A stretch of 64,000 nt of DNA from Burkholderiales bacterium (lineage in GTDB: Bacteria; Pseudomonadota; Gammaproteobacteria; Burkholderiales; Burkholderiaceae_C). Positions 1 to 8,469 of the stretch are shown piece by piece. The notes beneath the pieces were generated by a model that ran no database searches, was not told the DNA's origin, and saw only the letters and a program-made list of their open reading frames with translations. The first letter of the stretch is position 1. Every line of letters begins with the position of its first letter. The stretch covers positions 186,001 through 250,000 of the forward strand of contig JADJDV010000003.1 in assembly GCA_016702555.1 (NCBI GenBank). The letters are read 5' to 3'. The translations under genes were made by a program, and so were the position numbers.

Positions 1-593
1 CCCGGCACGAGGATCAGCGCCCAGATGATCTTGCTCAGGTTGGCCTGCACCCACGGCAGGTTGCCGAACACATAGCCGGCCGTCACGATGCCCAGCACCC
101 AGATCAGCGCGCCGGTGACGTTGAAGAAGGTGAACCGGCCGCGCGCCATCTCCGCCACACCGGCCACGAAGGGCACGAAGGTGCGGATGAAGGGCATGAA
201 GCGCGCCAGAATCACGGTGACGCCGCCGTAGCGCTCGTAAAACGCATGCGCCTGGTCGAAGGCACGGCGGTTGAAGAAGCGCGAGTTCTCCCACTGGAAC
301 ACCTTGGGCCCGAAATACCGGCCGATGCTGTAGTTGCACTGGTCGCCCAGAATCGCCGCCACCAGCAGCACGGCGCAGGCAATGGGGTAGCTGATCAGCC
401 CCGCCCCGGCGAGCGCCCCCACCACGAACAGCAGCGAATCGCCGGGCAGAAACGGCATCACCACCACGCCGGTTTCCACAAACACGATTAGGAACAGCAG
501 CGCGTACACCCACGCGCCGTACTGCGCGACGAAGGCGCCCAGGTACTTGTCGACGTGCAGGATGAAATCGACCAGTTGCATCACGATGTCCAT
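1..593 (-). CDS. DedA/SNARE-associated family membrane protein (3' end outside window)
   Basis: Reading leftwards from the ATG at 593, the translation is a hydrophobic protein of at least 197 residues that runs off the window. Visible hallmarks are a first membrane helix after about 20 residues, then the acidic/proline signature ETGVVVMPFLPGDSLLF and the downstream RFMPFIRTFVPFVAG segment, both typical of DedA proteins. Members are inner-membrane proteins linked to undecaprenyl-phosphate or phospholipid flipping and membrane homeostasis. This is family knowledge; the exact substrate cannot be read here. The last helices are missing only because the window starts inside the gene. Confidence 0.9.
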   Translation of the reverse strand, partial: MDIVMQLVDFILHVDKYLGAFVAQYGAWVYALLFLIVFVETGVVVMPFLPGDSLLFVVGALAGAGLISYPIACAVLLVAAILGDQCNYSIGRYFGPKVFQWENSRFFNRRAFDQAHAFYERYGGVTVILARFMPFIRTFVPFVAGVAEMARGRFTFFNVTGALIWVLGIVTAGYVFGNLPWVQANLSKIIWALILVP

Positions 594-634
594 GGGCGGC
601 GATTATCCACGTGTGCTGCAGTGCAGCATGGTCG

Positions 635-1270
635 TCAGCCGGCGATGGACCACGCCATCAGCAGCTGCGCGATGTAGTAGGTCGGCAAGCCCCAGGCCTT
701 GTTCAAGAAGGTCTTGGCCACGAAAGCCTGCCGCGCCACCGCCAGATCGGACGCGGCGAACAGCAAGGCCCCCAGCGCCGGCAGCCAACGCCCGGTGGCC
801 GCACTGAATGTGATCGCCAACGCGCACATCACCATGATCGCCACGATGTAGAGCACCACCGGGCCCCGCATCCCCGCGCCCAGGTGCGGCCAGAGCCAGC
901 GCAGGCTGAGCACGCCGACCACCGCCATGCCGGCAGCAGCCGCTGCCAATACACCGGGTCGCCCCGGCGCTTGCACGAACGCCATCGAGAACGCGATGTG
1001 CGCCAGCAGGAAGAAGACCAGCCCAACCATGAAGGCCGTCGCGCGGTCTGACGCCAGCGCCACATCGCCCAGCGCGCTCAGCACCAGCGCGACCAGTACG
1101 ACGCTTCCGTACGTCGTGGACCAGGCGCCCAGCGACCACGCCAGCGCGATGAAGCTGGCGCTGGCCGCCGTCTTGACAACGCCCGCCGCCGATGGCCGCC
1201 CGGCCCGCTCGGCCCGCAGCAGTGCGCCGACGAAGACGAGGCAGACGATGGTGAACAGGAGGGGCAGCAT
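635..1270 (-). CDS. YhhN/TMEM86 (lysoplasmalogenase-like) membrane protein
   Basis: A 211-residue, almost wholly hydrophobic protein with about seven or eight predicted membrane helices. The pattern SALGDVALASDR in the middle and AASDLAVARQAF near the C terminus, two acidic positions inside helices, fits the YhhN/TMEM86 family. Mammalian members hydrolyse the vinyl-ether bond of lysoplasmalogens; the bacterial role is unclear, so the enzyme name is by family only. It is divergent from mutL, with only about 30 bp between the two starts, so the two promoters must overlap or lie within the opposite coding region. Confidence 0.75.
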   Translation of the reverse strand: MLPLLFTIVCLVFVGALLRAERAGRPSAAGVVKTAASASFIALAWSLGAWSTTYGSVVLVALVLSALGDVALASDRATAFMVGLVFFLLAHIAFSMAFVQAPGRPGVLAAAAAGMAVVGVLSLRWLWPHLGAGMRGPVVLYIVAIMVMCALAITFSAATGRWLPALGALLFAASDLAVARQAFVAKTFLNKAWGLPTYYIAQLLMAWSIAG

Positions 1271-1301
1271 GGCGGCGTGGGGCGGTTCCTAGAATCATGG
1301 C

Positions 1302-3128
1302 ATGAGCACCACCCGCCGCCGCCCCATCCGTGAACTGCCCGACGAGCTGATCAGCCAGATCGCCGCCGGTGAAGTGGTGGAGCGCCCCGCCTCCGTGGTG
1401 CGCGAGCTGCTTGACAACGCGCTCGACGCCGGCGCCACGCAGATCACGCTGCGCCTGTCGGCCGGCGGCGTGCGCCTGATCAGCGTCGAGGACGACGGCG
1501 CCGGCATCCTGCCCGAGGAGATGGGCAAGGCGCTCAAGCGCCACGCCACCAGCAAGATCACCAGCCTGCCCGAACTGGAGGCGGTGGGCACCATGGGCTT
1601 TCGCGGCGAGGCGCTGGCCGCCATCAATTCGATTGCCGAGGTCACCCTGCTGTCGCGCGCTGGCGACCAGGAACATGCCAGGCTGCTGGACGGCCGCACC
1701 GGCGAACTGAAGCCCGCGGCGCGCGCCATCGGCACCACGGTGGAGGTCAAGGAGCTGTTCTACAGCGTGCCGGCGCGGCGCAAGTTCCTCAAGACCGACG
1801 CGACCGAGCTGGCGCACTGCATCGAGGCCGTGCGCCGCCACGCGCTGGCGCGGCCCGACGTCGGCTTTGCCATCTGGCACGAGGGCAAGCTGATCGAGCA
1901 GTGGCGCGCCCACCCGGGCGAAGCCGGCCGCGCGCAGCGCCTGGCCGACGTGCTGGGCGAGGACTTTCTGGCGCAATCCATCGCCATCGATCACCACGCC
2001 GGCGCGGTGCACGTCAGCGGCCGCGCCGGCCTGCCCGACGTGGCGCGCGCGCGCGCCGACCAGCAGTTTGCCTATGTCAACGGCCGCTTCGTGCGCGACA
2101 AGGTCATCGCCCACGCGGCGCGCACCGCGTACGAGGACGTGCTGCACGGCCAGCGCCAGCCGGTGTACGTGCTGCACGTGGCGATCAACCCGGCGCGCGT
2201 CGATGTCAACGTGCACCCGACCAAGATCGAGGTGCGCTTTCGCGACAGCCGCGAAGTGCACCAGGCGGTGCGCCACGCGATCGAAAATGCGCTGGCCGCG
2301 CCGCGCGCGGCGCTGGCGGGCGCGGCGACCGATGCGCCGCTGTCACTGCCGCCCGCCTGGGTTGCCCACGATGCGGGCACGCCCGATGTCCAGGCTTTCC
2401 GGGCGGCGGCGCAGATGCAGTTTTTGCCGTCGACTCTCGACTCCACCACCCAGGCGCGCCACGCGGTGGAGGAACTGCGGGCGCTGTGGCAGCCCGCAGC
2501 AACGCCGCCCGCGCCCGATGCGGCCGAGCCCGACGAAGCGCCCGCCTGGCCGCTGGGCCGCGCCGTCGCGCAACTGCACGGCATCTACATCCTGGCCGAG
2601 AACCGTGCCGGCCTGGTGCTGGTCGACATGCACGCGGCGCACGAGCGCATCGTCTACGAGCGGCTCAAGAGCCAGCTCGACGGCGCGCGCATCCGCAGCC
2701 AGCCCTTGCTGATTCCCGCCACGTTCGCCGCCACGCCGGCCGAAGTGGCCACCACCGAAAGCGCCGCCGAGGTGCTGCAGCGCCTGGGCCTGGAAATCAC
2801 GCCCTTCTCGCCCAGGACCCTGGCCGTGCGCGCCGTGCCGACCTCGCTGGCCGCGGGCGATGCGGTGGAATTGGCACGCAGCGTGCTGGCCGAACTGGCG
2901 CAGCACGACGCCGCCACCGTGGTCGAGCGCGCCCAGCACGAGCTGCTGGCCACCATGGCCTGCCACGGCGCCGTGCGCGCCAACCGGCGCCTGACGCACG
3001 AGGAGATGAACGCCCTGCTGCGCCAGATGGAAGCCACCGAGCGCAGCGACCAGTGCAACCACGGCCGTCCGACCTGGCGCCAGCTGTCGATGAAGGAGCT
3101 GGACGCGCTGTTCCTGCGCGGGCGCTGA
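1302..3128 (+). CDS. mutL: DNA mismatch repair protein MutL
   Basis: A 608-residue MutL. The N-terminal GHKL ATPase shows all motifs: QIAAGEVVERPASVVRELLDN near residue 20, VEDDGAGI near 65, and GFRGEAL near 102. The C-terminal dimerisation domain carries the set typical of nicking MutL proteins: DMHAAHERIVYE around residue 442, ACHGAVRAN, CNHGRPTW near 584, and a terminal FLRGR. Such motifs (metal-binding DxHA-x2-E-x4-E) occur in MutL homologues that nick DNA themselves, as expected where MutH/Dam is absent. A proline/alanine linker joins the two domains at about residues 335-420. The protein acts in the cytoplasm with MutS to repair replication errors. Confidence 0.96.
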   Translation: MSTTRRRPIRELPDELISQIAAGEVVERPASVVRELLDNALDAGATQITLRLSAGGVRLISVEDDGAGILPEEMGKALKRHATSKITSLPELEAVGTMGFRGEALAAINSIAEVTLLSRAGDQEHARLLDGRTGELKPAARAIGTTVEVKELFYSVPARRKFLKTDATELAHCIEAVRRHALARPDVGFAIWHEGKLIEQWRAHPGEAGRAQRLADVLGEDFLAQSIAIDHHAGAVHVSGRAGLPDVARARADQQFAYVNGRFVRDKVIAHAARTAYEDVLHGQRQPVYVLHVAINPARVDVNVHPTKIEVRFRDSREVHQAVRHAIENALAAPRAALAGAATDAPLSLPPAWVAHDAGTPDVQAFRAAAQMQFLPSTLDSTTQARHAVEELRALWQPAATPPAPDAAEPDEAPAWPLGRAVAQLHGIYILAENRAGLVLVDMHAAHERIVYERLKSQLDGARIRSQPLLIPATFAATPAEVATTESAAEVLQRLGLEITPFSPRTLAVRAVPTSLAAGDAVELARSVLAELAQHDAATVVERAQHELLATMACHGAVRANRRLTHEEMNALLRQMEATERSDQCNHGRPTWRQLSMKELDALFLRGR

Positions 3129-3286
3129 CGCCGCGCACGCCGCTCGTGCACTGGCCGCACCCGGCCCAACGCGCTTGTCCTACAGCAGCGGCGACTGCAT
3201 CGGCGTACGCTGGGGCAGCGCCTGAGTGCGTTCGCGGTGTTCCGCGCCATGTGCTCAAGCCCTCGTTTCCATCCAAGGAGAACGCC

Positions 3287-3778
3287 ATGAGCAGCGAGCA
3301 AGACAAGCATTTGAACCGTGATCCCATCACCGGCACGCCGGGCGCCCACCCCGTGGGCACCGGCCTGGGCGCGGTGGCGGGCGCCGCCGCCGCGGGTGCG
3401 GCGGTGGGCACCGTGGCCGGCCCGATCGGCACCGCCATTGGCGCAGCGGTGGGCGCCGTCGCGGGTGGGCTGGCCGGCAAGGCCGTGGCCGAGGCCATCG
3501 ACCCGACGGCCGAGCACGCCCACTGGCAGGAACACCACACGCGCGAGCCGTATTACAGCAGCGAGTACACGTACGAGGACTATGGTCCGGCCTACAGCCT
3601 GGGTTGGCGCGATGTGCACACCACACCCGCCGACGCGCGCTTCGAAGACGTGGAGGAATCGCTGGCGCACGACTGGGCCATCTACCGCGGCCAGTCCCGC
3701 CTGGACTGGCCAGAGGCCAGCCCCGCCGCGCGCGCCGCCTGGGAACGCGCCAAGCGGCGCGGCCGCATGATGGTGTAA
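3287..3778 (+). CDS. Glycine-zipper-like small protein, function unknown
   Basis: A 163-residue protein starting at an ATG preceded by AAGGAG at 3275-3280, which decides the start against longer upstream frames. After about 20 polar residues comes a 55-residue Gly/Ala-rich stretch (AVAGAAAAGAAVGTVAGPIG and similar), which looks like a glycine-zipper membrane insert. A polar, Tyr/Glu/His-rich C-terminal half follows (EPYYSSEYTYEDYGP). Proteins of this shape are common in Burkholderiales and are often annotated as hypothetical. A role in stress or the envelope is only a guess. It stands alone between mutL and a transporter. Confidence 0.7.
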   Translation: MSSEQDKHLNRDPITGTPGAHPVGTGLGAVAGAAAAGAAVGTVAGPIGTAIGAAVGAVAGGLAGKAVAEAIDPTAEHAHWQEHHTREPYYSSEYTYEDYGPAYSLGWRDVHTTPADARFEDVEESLAHDWAIYRGQSRLDWPEASPAARAAWERAKRRGRMMV

Positions 3779-3969
3779 GGCACGCACCGGCCGCCGTTCT
3801 GCGTACTGAGGTGCGCGGGCGCCGCTGGCGCGCCGCTTGACTACCGCCACCTGAACCGGTGCGCAGGATCACCGAAAAGCCTGTCGGCTGCGCACAGGCG
3901 ATCTGCTACCCTCGCCGCGTGCCGCTTCCACCGCCACCTTTCCGTCCCGCGTCCGAGGCGTCACAGGGC

Positions 3970-5172
3970 ATGTCGGCCCTGATCATCGTCGTCCTGCTGG
4001 CCCTGCTGCTGGGCATCCAGCCAGTCACCACCGACGTCTACCTGCCGGCGCTGCCGGCGCTGCAGCGCGACCTGGCCGGCTCAATGGCCGAGGTGCAGAT
4101 GACCTTCGCGGCGCTGCTGCTGTCCTTCGGCGTCTCGCAACTGGTCTGGGGGCCGCTGTCGGACCGCTTTGGCCGCCGGCCGATCCTGCTGTGGGGCATG
4201 AGCGCCTACGTGCTGGCCTCGGCCGCCTGCGTGCTGGCGCCCAGCATGGATCTGCTGATCGCCGCGCGCATCGCCCAGGGCGCGGCCCTGGGCGCCGCCG
4301 TGATGTGCGCGCGCGCCATCGTGCGCGATCTGTACCAGCCGCTGGAAGGCGCGCGCATGATGTCCAAGGGCTTGTCGGGCCTGGGCGTGATCGCCATCAC
4401 CTGCGCGCCGCTGGGCAGCCTGCTGACCGATTTCATCCACTGGCGCGCGGCCATGGCCTCGCTGGTGGTGTTCGGCATCGTCACGCTGACGCTGCTGGCG
4501 CTGCGTTTCGAGGAAACCATTCCGGCGCGCAACCCGCATGCGCTGGCGCCCGGCACGCTGTGGCGATCCTGGGTGCAGATCGCGCGCCACCCGACCTTCA
4601 TCACCTATTCGCTGCTGTCGACCGCGTCCTATGCCGGCCTGTTCGTCTTCCTGGCGAGCTCGTCCTTCGTGCTGATCGAGGCGCTGGGCCTGAGCCGGGT
4701 CGGCTACGGCGCGCTGATGGCGGGCAATTCGGTGGTCTACATCATCGGCACCATCGCCTGCCGCCGGTTGCTGGTGCGCTGGGGCCTGCGGCGCACCGTG
4801 TTCGTCGCCGGCTGCCTGAGCTTCAGCGCCGGCGTGCTGATGCTGGGCCTGGCCTGGTTCGGCTGGGGCCGGCCCTGGTACGGCGTGTGGGCAGTGCTCC
4901 TGCCGCAGGCGCTGTTCATGGTGGCGCACGGCGTGCACCAGCCGGTCGGCCAGAGCGGCACGGTGGCGCCGTTTCCGCAGATGGCCGGCGCGGCCTCGGC
5001 GCTGAACGGCTTCATCATGATGGCCTGCACCTTCGCGGTCGGCGTGTGGCTGGGCCGCGCGATGGATGGCACGCCGATGCCGCTGGCCTGGGGCTTTGCC
5101 GCCGGCTGCCTGTTGATTGCCGTCACCGCCTGGACGCTGGTGCAGAAATATGGGGAACCCGAGCCGCATTGA
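3970..5172 (+). CDS. MFS drug-efflux transporter, Bcr/CflA-like
   Basis: A 400-residue, 12-helix major facilitator. The loop 2-3 signature GPLSDRFGRRPILL sits near residue 60, and the opening TTDVYLPALPALQRDL is the classic Bcr/CflA start, which favours the ATG at 3970 over an in-frame ATG 37 codons upstream. Family members export drugs or sulfonamide-like compounds by proton antiport across the inner membrane; the substrate here is unknown. The 3' end overlaps the start of miaA by 23 bp, so the two are probably cotranscribed. Confidence 0.88.
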   Translation: MSALIIVVLLALLLGIQPVTTDVYLPALPALQRDLAGSMAEVQMTFAALLLSFGVSQLVWGPLSDRFGRRPILLWGMSAYVLASAACVLAPSMDLLIAARIAQGAALGAAVMCARAIVRDLYQPLEGARMMSKGLSGLGVIAITCAPLGSLLTDFIHWRAAMASLVVFGIVTLTLLALRFEETIPARNPHALAPGTLWRSWVQIARHPTFITYSLLSTASYAGLFVFLASSSFVLIEALGLSRVGYGALMAGNSVVYIIGTIACRRLLVRWGLRRTVFVAGCLSFSAGVLMLGLAWFGWGRPWYGVWAVLLPQALFMVAHGVHQPVGQSGTVAPFPQMAGAASALNGFIMMACTFAVGVWLGRAMDGTPMPLAWGFAAGCLLIAVTAWTLVQKYGEPEPH

Positions 5173-6115
5173 AGCCGACCGACCCCAGGCCCTGTGCCTG
5201 GCCGGTCCCACCGCCAGCGGCAAGAGCGCCGTGGCGCTGGCCCTGGCCGAGCGGCTGCCGCTGGAGATCATCAGCGTCGATTCGGCGCTGGTGTATCGCG
5301 GCATGGACATCGGCACCGCCAAGCCGACGCTGGCGGAGCGCGCCGCCATTCCGCACCACCTGATCGACATTCGCGACCCGCGCGACGCCTACAGCGCGGC
5401 CGAATTCGCGCGCGACGCACGGCGGCTGATCACCGAGATCGCCGCGCGCGGGCGCCTGCCCCTGCTGGTGGGCGGCACCATGCTGTACTTCAAGGCGCTG
5501 CTGCACGGCCTGGACGAGATGCCGCCGGCCGACCCGGCGCTGCGCCAGCGCATCGAGGCCGATGCGCTGGCGCGCGGCTGGCCCGCCCTGCACGCCGAAC
5601 TGGCGCGCGTCGACCCTGTCAGCGCCGCACGGCTGGCGCCCCAGGACAGCCAGCGCATCCAGCGTGCGCTCGAAGTCTGGCAACTCAGCGGCCGGCCGCT
5701 GTCGGCGTTTCACTCGGCCCGGACCGCCGCACCCGAGCCGGCGATGCCGCTGTTTTCGCTGGAGCCCACCGATCGCGCCTGGCTGCATCGGCGCATCGAG
5801 CAGCGCTTCGACACCATGCTGGCGGACGGATTCCTGGACGAGGTGCGCGCGCTGCGCGCGCGCGGCGACCTGAACGCCGCCCTGCCCTCGATGCGCTGCG
5901 TCGGCTATCGCCAGGCCTGGCAGGCGTTGGAGGGCGAGTTTCCGCTGGCCGAACTGCGCGCACGGGGCATCGCCGCCACGCGCCAACTCGCCAAGCGCCA
6001 GCTGACCTGGCTGCGCGGCATGGCCGCGCGGCAGGTGCTGGCCGTCGATGAACTGGCCAGCCCCGCTGAACTGGCGCAGCGCCTGCTGCGGGCGCTGGCG
6101 CCGCCACGCGCCTGA
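5150..6115 (+). CDS. miaA: tRNA dimethylallyltransferase MiaA
   Basis: A 321-residue enzyme that transfers the dimethylallyl group to N6 of A37 in tRNAs reading UNN codons. The P-loop is GPTASGKSAVALALAE near residue 20. It is followed by SVDSALVYRGMDIGTAKPT (substrate-binding DSxxVYxxMDIGTAKP), HHLIDIRDP and LLVGGTMLYFKAL, all diagnostic. The start at 5150 (MGNPSRIEADR) lies inside the end of the transporter gene; a longer frame begins at 5117 but adds only non-conserved residues. The usual partner hfq is not next to it here. Confidence 0.96.
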   Translation: MGNPSRIEADRPQALCLAGPTASGKSAVALALAERLPLEIISVDSALVYRGMDIGTAKPTLAERAAIPHHLIDIRDPRDAYSAAEFARDARRLITEIAARGRLPLLVGGTMLYFKALLHGLDEMPPADPALRQRIEADALARGWPALHAELARVDPVSAARLAPQDSQRIQRALEVWQLSGRPLSAFHSARTAAPEPAMPLFSLEPTDRAWLHRRIEQRFDTMLADGFLDEVRALRARGDLNAALPSMRCVGYRQAWQALEGEFPLAELRARGIAATRQLAKRQLTWLRGMAARQVLAVDELASPAELAQRLLRALAPPRA

Positions 6116-6142
6116 GCGATCAGATCCCCGATCGAGGCCGGC

Positions 6143-6571
6143 TTACTCGATCGTCAGGCGCTGCGAGCCGCTGGCCTGCTTCTTGGGCAGCGTCAGCGTC
6201 AGCACGCCGTTGTCGTACTTGGCCTTGGCCACGCTCTGGTCGATGTCCTGCGGCAGCTGGAAGCTGCGCGACACGGCACCGTAATAGCGCTCGGTGCGCA
6301 GCACCTTCTCGCCGCTGGTCTCACGGTCCTGCTGCTTGACTTCGGCGCGCAGGGTGACGACGCTGCCGTCGATGGCCACGTGGATGTCTTCCTTACCCAC
6401 GCCCGGCACTTCGGCCAGCACGGTGTAGGCGCCGTCGGATTCGCTGACGTCGATCCTGATCTGCGCCGCCGACGGCAGCGGATCGCCATGCAGCGGCTTG
6501 ACGAAAAAGCCCGGGGCAATGTCGCGGAAGAAATCGTCGAACAGACTGCCGCGGGTCAGTTGGTTGGCCAT
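6143..6571 (-). CDS. Hsp20/alpha-crystallin small heat-shock protein
   Basis: A 142-residue small heat-shock protein. The alpha-crystallin domain spans about residues 38-140 (IRIDVSESDGAYTVLAEVPGV, then VTLRAEVKQQ) and ends in the conserved YDNGVLTLTLPKK, the A-x-x-x-n-GVL signature. It acts as an ATP-independent holdase. A good AAGGAG-type ribosome site stands just before the ATG (CAAGGAGGTTCTC on the coding strand). A CTTGAAA box lies upstream but with poor spacing to its CCCCAT partner, so heat-shock sigma control is not proven by the sequence. Confidence 0.93.
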   Translation of the reverse strand: MANQLTRGSLFDDFFRDIAPGFFVKPLHGDPLPSAAQIRIDVSESDGAYTVLAEVPGVGKEDIHVAIDGSVVTLRAEVKQQDRETSGEKVLRTERYYGAVSRSFQLPQDIDQSVAKAKYDNGVLTLTLPKKQASGSQRLTIE

Positions 6572-6788
6572 GAGAACCTCCTTGAAAACAAGAGTGAAAA
6601 GTTGAAAAAAAAGCTGGCACCTGGGCCATCAATGGGGTAGTTGCGAGCGCCCCCGACAGTTTCAAGACGCGCCCAAGCTTTTTCCTCCACAATCACTGCA
6701 GCGACAGCACGCGCCGCCCAGGCATGAGAAAATGCGTGTTTGCCCGCCGCCATCGCGCGGCACGGCACCCCCGCTCTTCGCACAATCC

Positions 6789-7736
6789 ATGTCGTCCTCC
6801 CTGCACCCCATGCTCAACGTGGCCATTCGGGCCGCCCGCGCCGCAGGCGCCATCATCAACCGCGCCGCGCTCGACGTCGAGGCCGTGCGCATCTCGCAGA
6901 AACAGGTCAACGACTTCGTCACCGAGGTCGATCACGCCAGCGAGGACGCCATCATCGACACCCTGCTGACGGCCTACCCGAACCACGCCATCCACGCCGA
7001 GGAGTCCGGCCGCACGCGCGGCAACCAGCGCTCCGACCACGTCTGGATCATCGATCCGCTGGACGGCACCACCAACTTCATCCACGGCTTTCCGGTCTAC
7101 TGCATCTCGATCGCGCTCACGGTGAAGGGCCGCGTCGAGCAGGCCGTCATCTACGACCCCACGCGCAACGACCTGTTCACTGCCACGCGCGGGCGCGGCG
7201 CCTACCTGAACGACCGCCGCATCCGCGTCAGCAAGCGCACGCGGCTGCAGGAAAGCCTGGTCTCGACCGGATTTCCGTACCGCAAGGGCGACGATTTCGC
7301 CGGCTACCTGAAGATGATGAGCGACGTGATGCAGCTCACCGCCGGCCTGCGCCGCCCGGGCGCGGCGGCGCTGGATCTGGCCTACGTGGCCGCCGGCTTC
7401 ACCGACGGTTTCTTCGAGACCGGCCTGAAGCCCTGGGACGTGGCCGCCGGCTCGCTGCTGGTGACCGAGGCCGGCGGGCTGATCGGCAACTTCACCGGCG
7501 ACACCGGCGATCTGGACCAGGGCGAATGCCTGGCCGGCAACCCGCGCGTCTACGCGCAACTGGTGCAGGTGCTGCAACGCTACTCGCGCTACGGCGGCAA
7601 GGCCCGCGAGGCGGGTGAGCAGCGCGAGCCGATGTCGCTGCGCAAGCCCGAGGCCAGCATCGACGCCGCCTCCGAGACCCCGGCCACCACCGACGACACA
7701 CTGGTCGCCAGTACCGCCCCTTCGCCGCAGCCGTGA
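6789..7736 (+). CDS. suhB: Inositol-1-monophosphatase family protein (SuhB-like)
   Basis: A 315-residue Mg-dependent phosphatase of the IMPase/SuhB family. Visible metal-binding motifs are EESG near residue 75, DPLDGTTNF near 95 and, in the C-terminal half, KPWDVAAGSLLVTEAGG. E. coli SuhB also acts as a 30S/rRNA antitermination factor. The first 265 residues match the family length; the last 50 (after YSRYGGKAREAGEQRE) are a low-complexity Ala/Pro/Thr tail. The stop overlaps the GTG start of trmB by 4 bp (GTGA), so the two are translationally coupled. Confidence 0.92.
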   Translation: MSSSLHPMLNVAIRAARAAGAIINRAALDVEAVRISQKQVNDFVTEVDHASEDAIIDTLLTAYPNHAIHAEESGRTRGNQRSDHVWIIDPLDGTTNFIHGFPVYCISIALTVKGRVEQAVIYDPTRNDLFTATRGRGAYLNDRRIRVSKRTRLQESLVSTGFPYRKGDDFAGYLKMMSDVMQLTAGLRRPGAAALDLAYVAAGFTDGFFETGLKPWDVAAGSLLVTEAGGLIGNFTGDTGDLDQGECLAGNPRVYAQLVQVLQRYSRYGGKAREAGEQREPMSLRKPEASIDAASETPATTDDTLVASTAPSPQP

Positions 7737-8467
7737 GCGCCACCGACGAGCCCGCGGCCGCGCCGCCCGGCGTGCCGCATCCGCGCGCCATCCGCAGCTT
7801 CGTCACCCGCGCCGGCCGCACCACCATCGGCCAGGCGCGCGCACTGGCCGAACTGGGGCCGCGCTACCGGCTGCCCTTCGACCCCGGCCAGCGCGATCTG
7901 GTCGCCGCCTGCGTCGCGGCCGCCGAAGCCGAAGGCCGGCACTACACGCGCACGGTGCTCGAGATCGGCTTCGGCATGGGCCAGGCCACCGCGCACATCG
8001 CCGCACTGCAGCCGGACACCTTGTTCATCGGCTGCGAGGTGCACGAGCCTGGCGTCGGCGCGCTGCTCAAGAGCATCGGCGAACAGCAGCTGGACAACAT
8101 CCGCATCGTGCAGCACGACGTGGTCGAGGTGCTGCGCGAGATGATCGCGCCGGCCACGCTGCACGGCGTGCACATCTTCTTTCCCGATCCCTGGCACAAG
8201 CGACGCCACCACAAGCGCCGTCTGATCCAGCCGCCCTTTGTGCGCCTGCTGGCCGAAAAACTGGCGCCGGGCGGCTATCTCCATGGCGCGACCGACTGGC
8301 AGCCCTACGCCGAGCAGATGCTGGCCGTGCTCGGCGCCGAACCGCTGCTGACCAACACCGCCGACGGCTACGCGCCGCGCCCTGCCTACCGCCCCGAAAC
8401 CAAGTTCGAGCGCCGCGGCCTGCGCCTGGGGCACGGCGTGTGGGACCTGGTGTTCCGGCGCGCCTGA
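7733..8467 (+). CDS. trmB: tRNA (guanine-N7)-methyltransferase TrmB
   Basis: A 244-residue SAM-dependent enzyme that makes m7G46 in tRNA. The SAM site is LEIGFGMGQATAHIA near residue 80, and the catalytic/tRNA-binding signature is HIFFPDPWHKRRHHKRRL near 150. The PPFVRLLAEKLAPGGYLHGATDW block follows, and the C-terminal PETKFERRGLRLGHGVWDL closes the family pattern. It starts with GTG overlapping the suhB stop. Only 2 bp separate its stop from the next gene, which supports a suhB-trmB-rluA-like-MBL operon. Confidence 0.96.
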   Translation: MSATDEPAAAPPGVPHPRAIRSFVTRAGRTTIGQARALAELGPRYRLPFDPGQRDLVAACVAAAEAEGRHYTRTVLEIGFGMGQATAHIAALQPDTLFIGCEVHEPGVGALLKSIGEQQLDNIRIVQHDVVEVLREMIAPATLHGVHIFFPDPWHKRRHHKRRLIQPPFVRLLAEKLAPGGYLHGATDWQPYAEQMLAVLGAEPLLTNTADGYAPRPAYRPETKFERRGLRLGHGVWDLVFRRA

Positions 8468-8469
8468 GC

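Noticed and set aside
603..2276. A long leftward open frame (about 557 codons) opposite mutL
   Set aside because: It is Ala/Arg/Gly-rich, has no family features, and lies antisense to the fully motif-supported mutL and across the YhhN-type gene. High GC keeps such frames open.
6631..6666. Heat-shock sigma-32 promoter for the Hsp20 gene
   Set aside because: CTTGAAA and CCCCAT boxes are both present on the coding strand, but the spacer is 22 bp instead of about 11-16.
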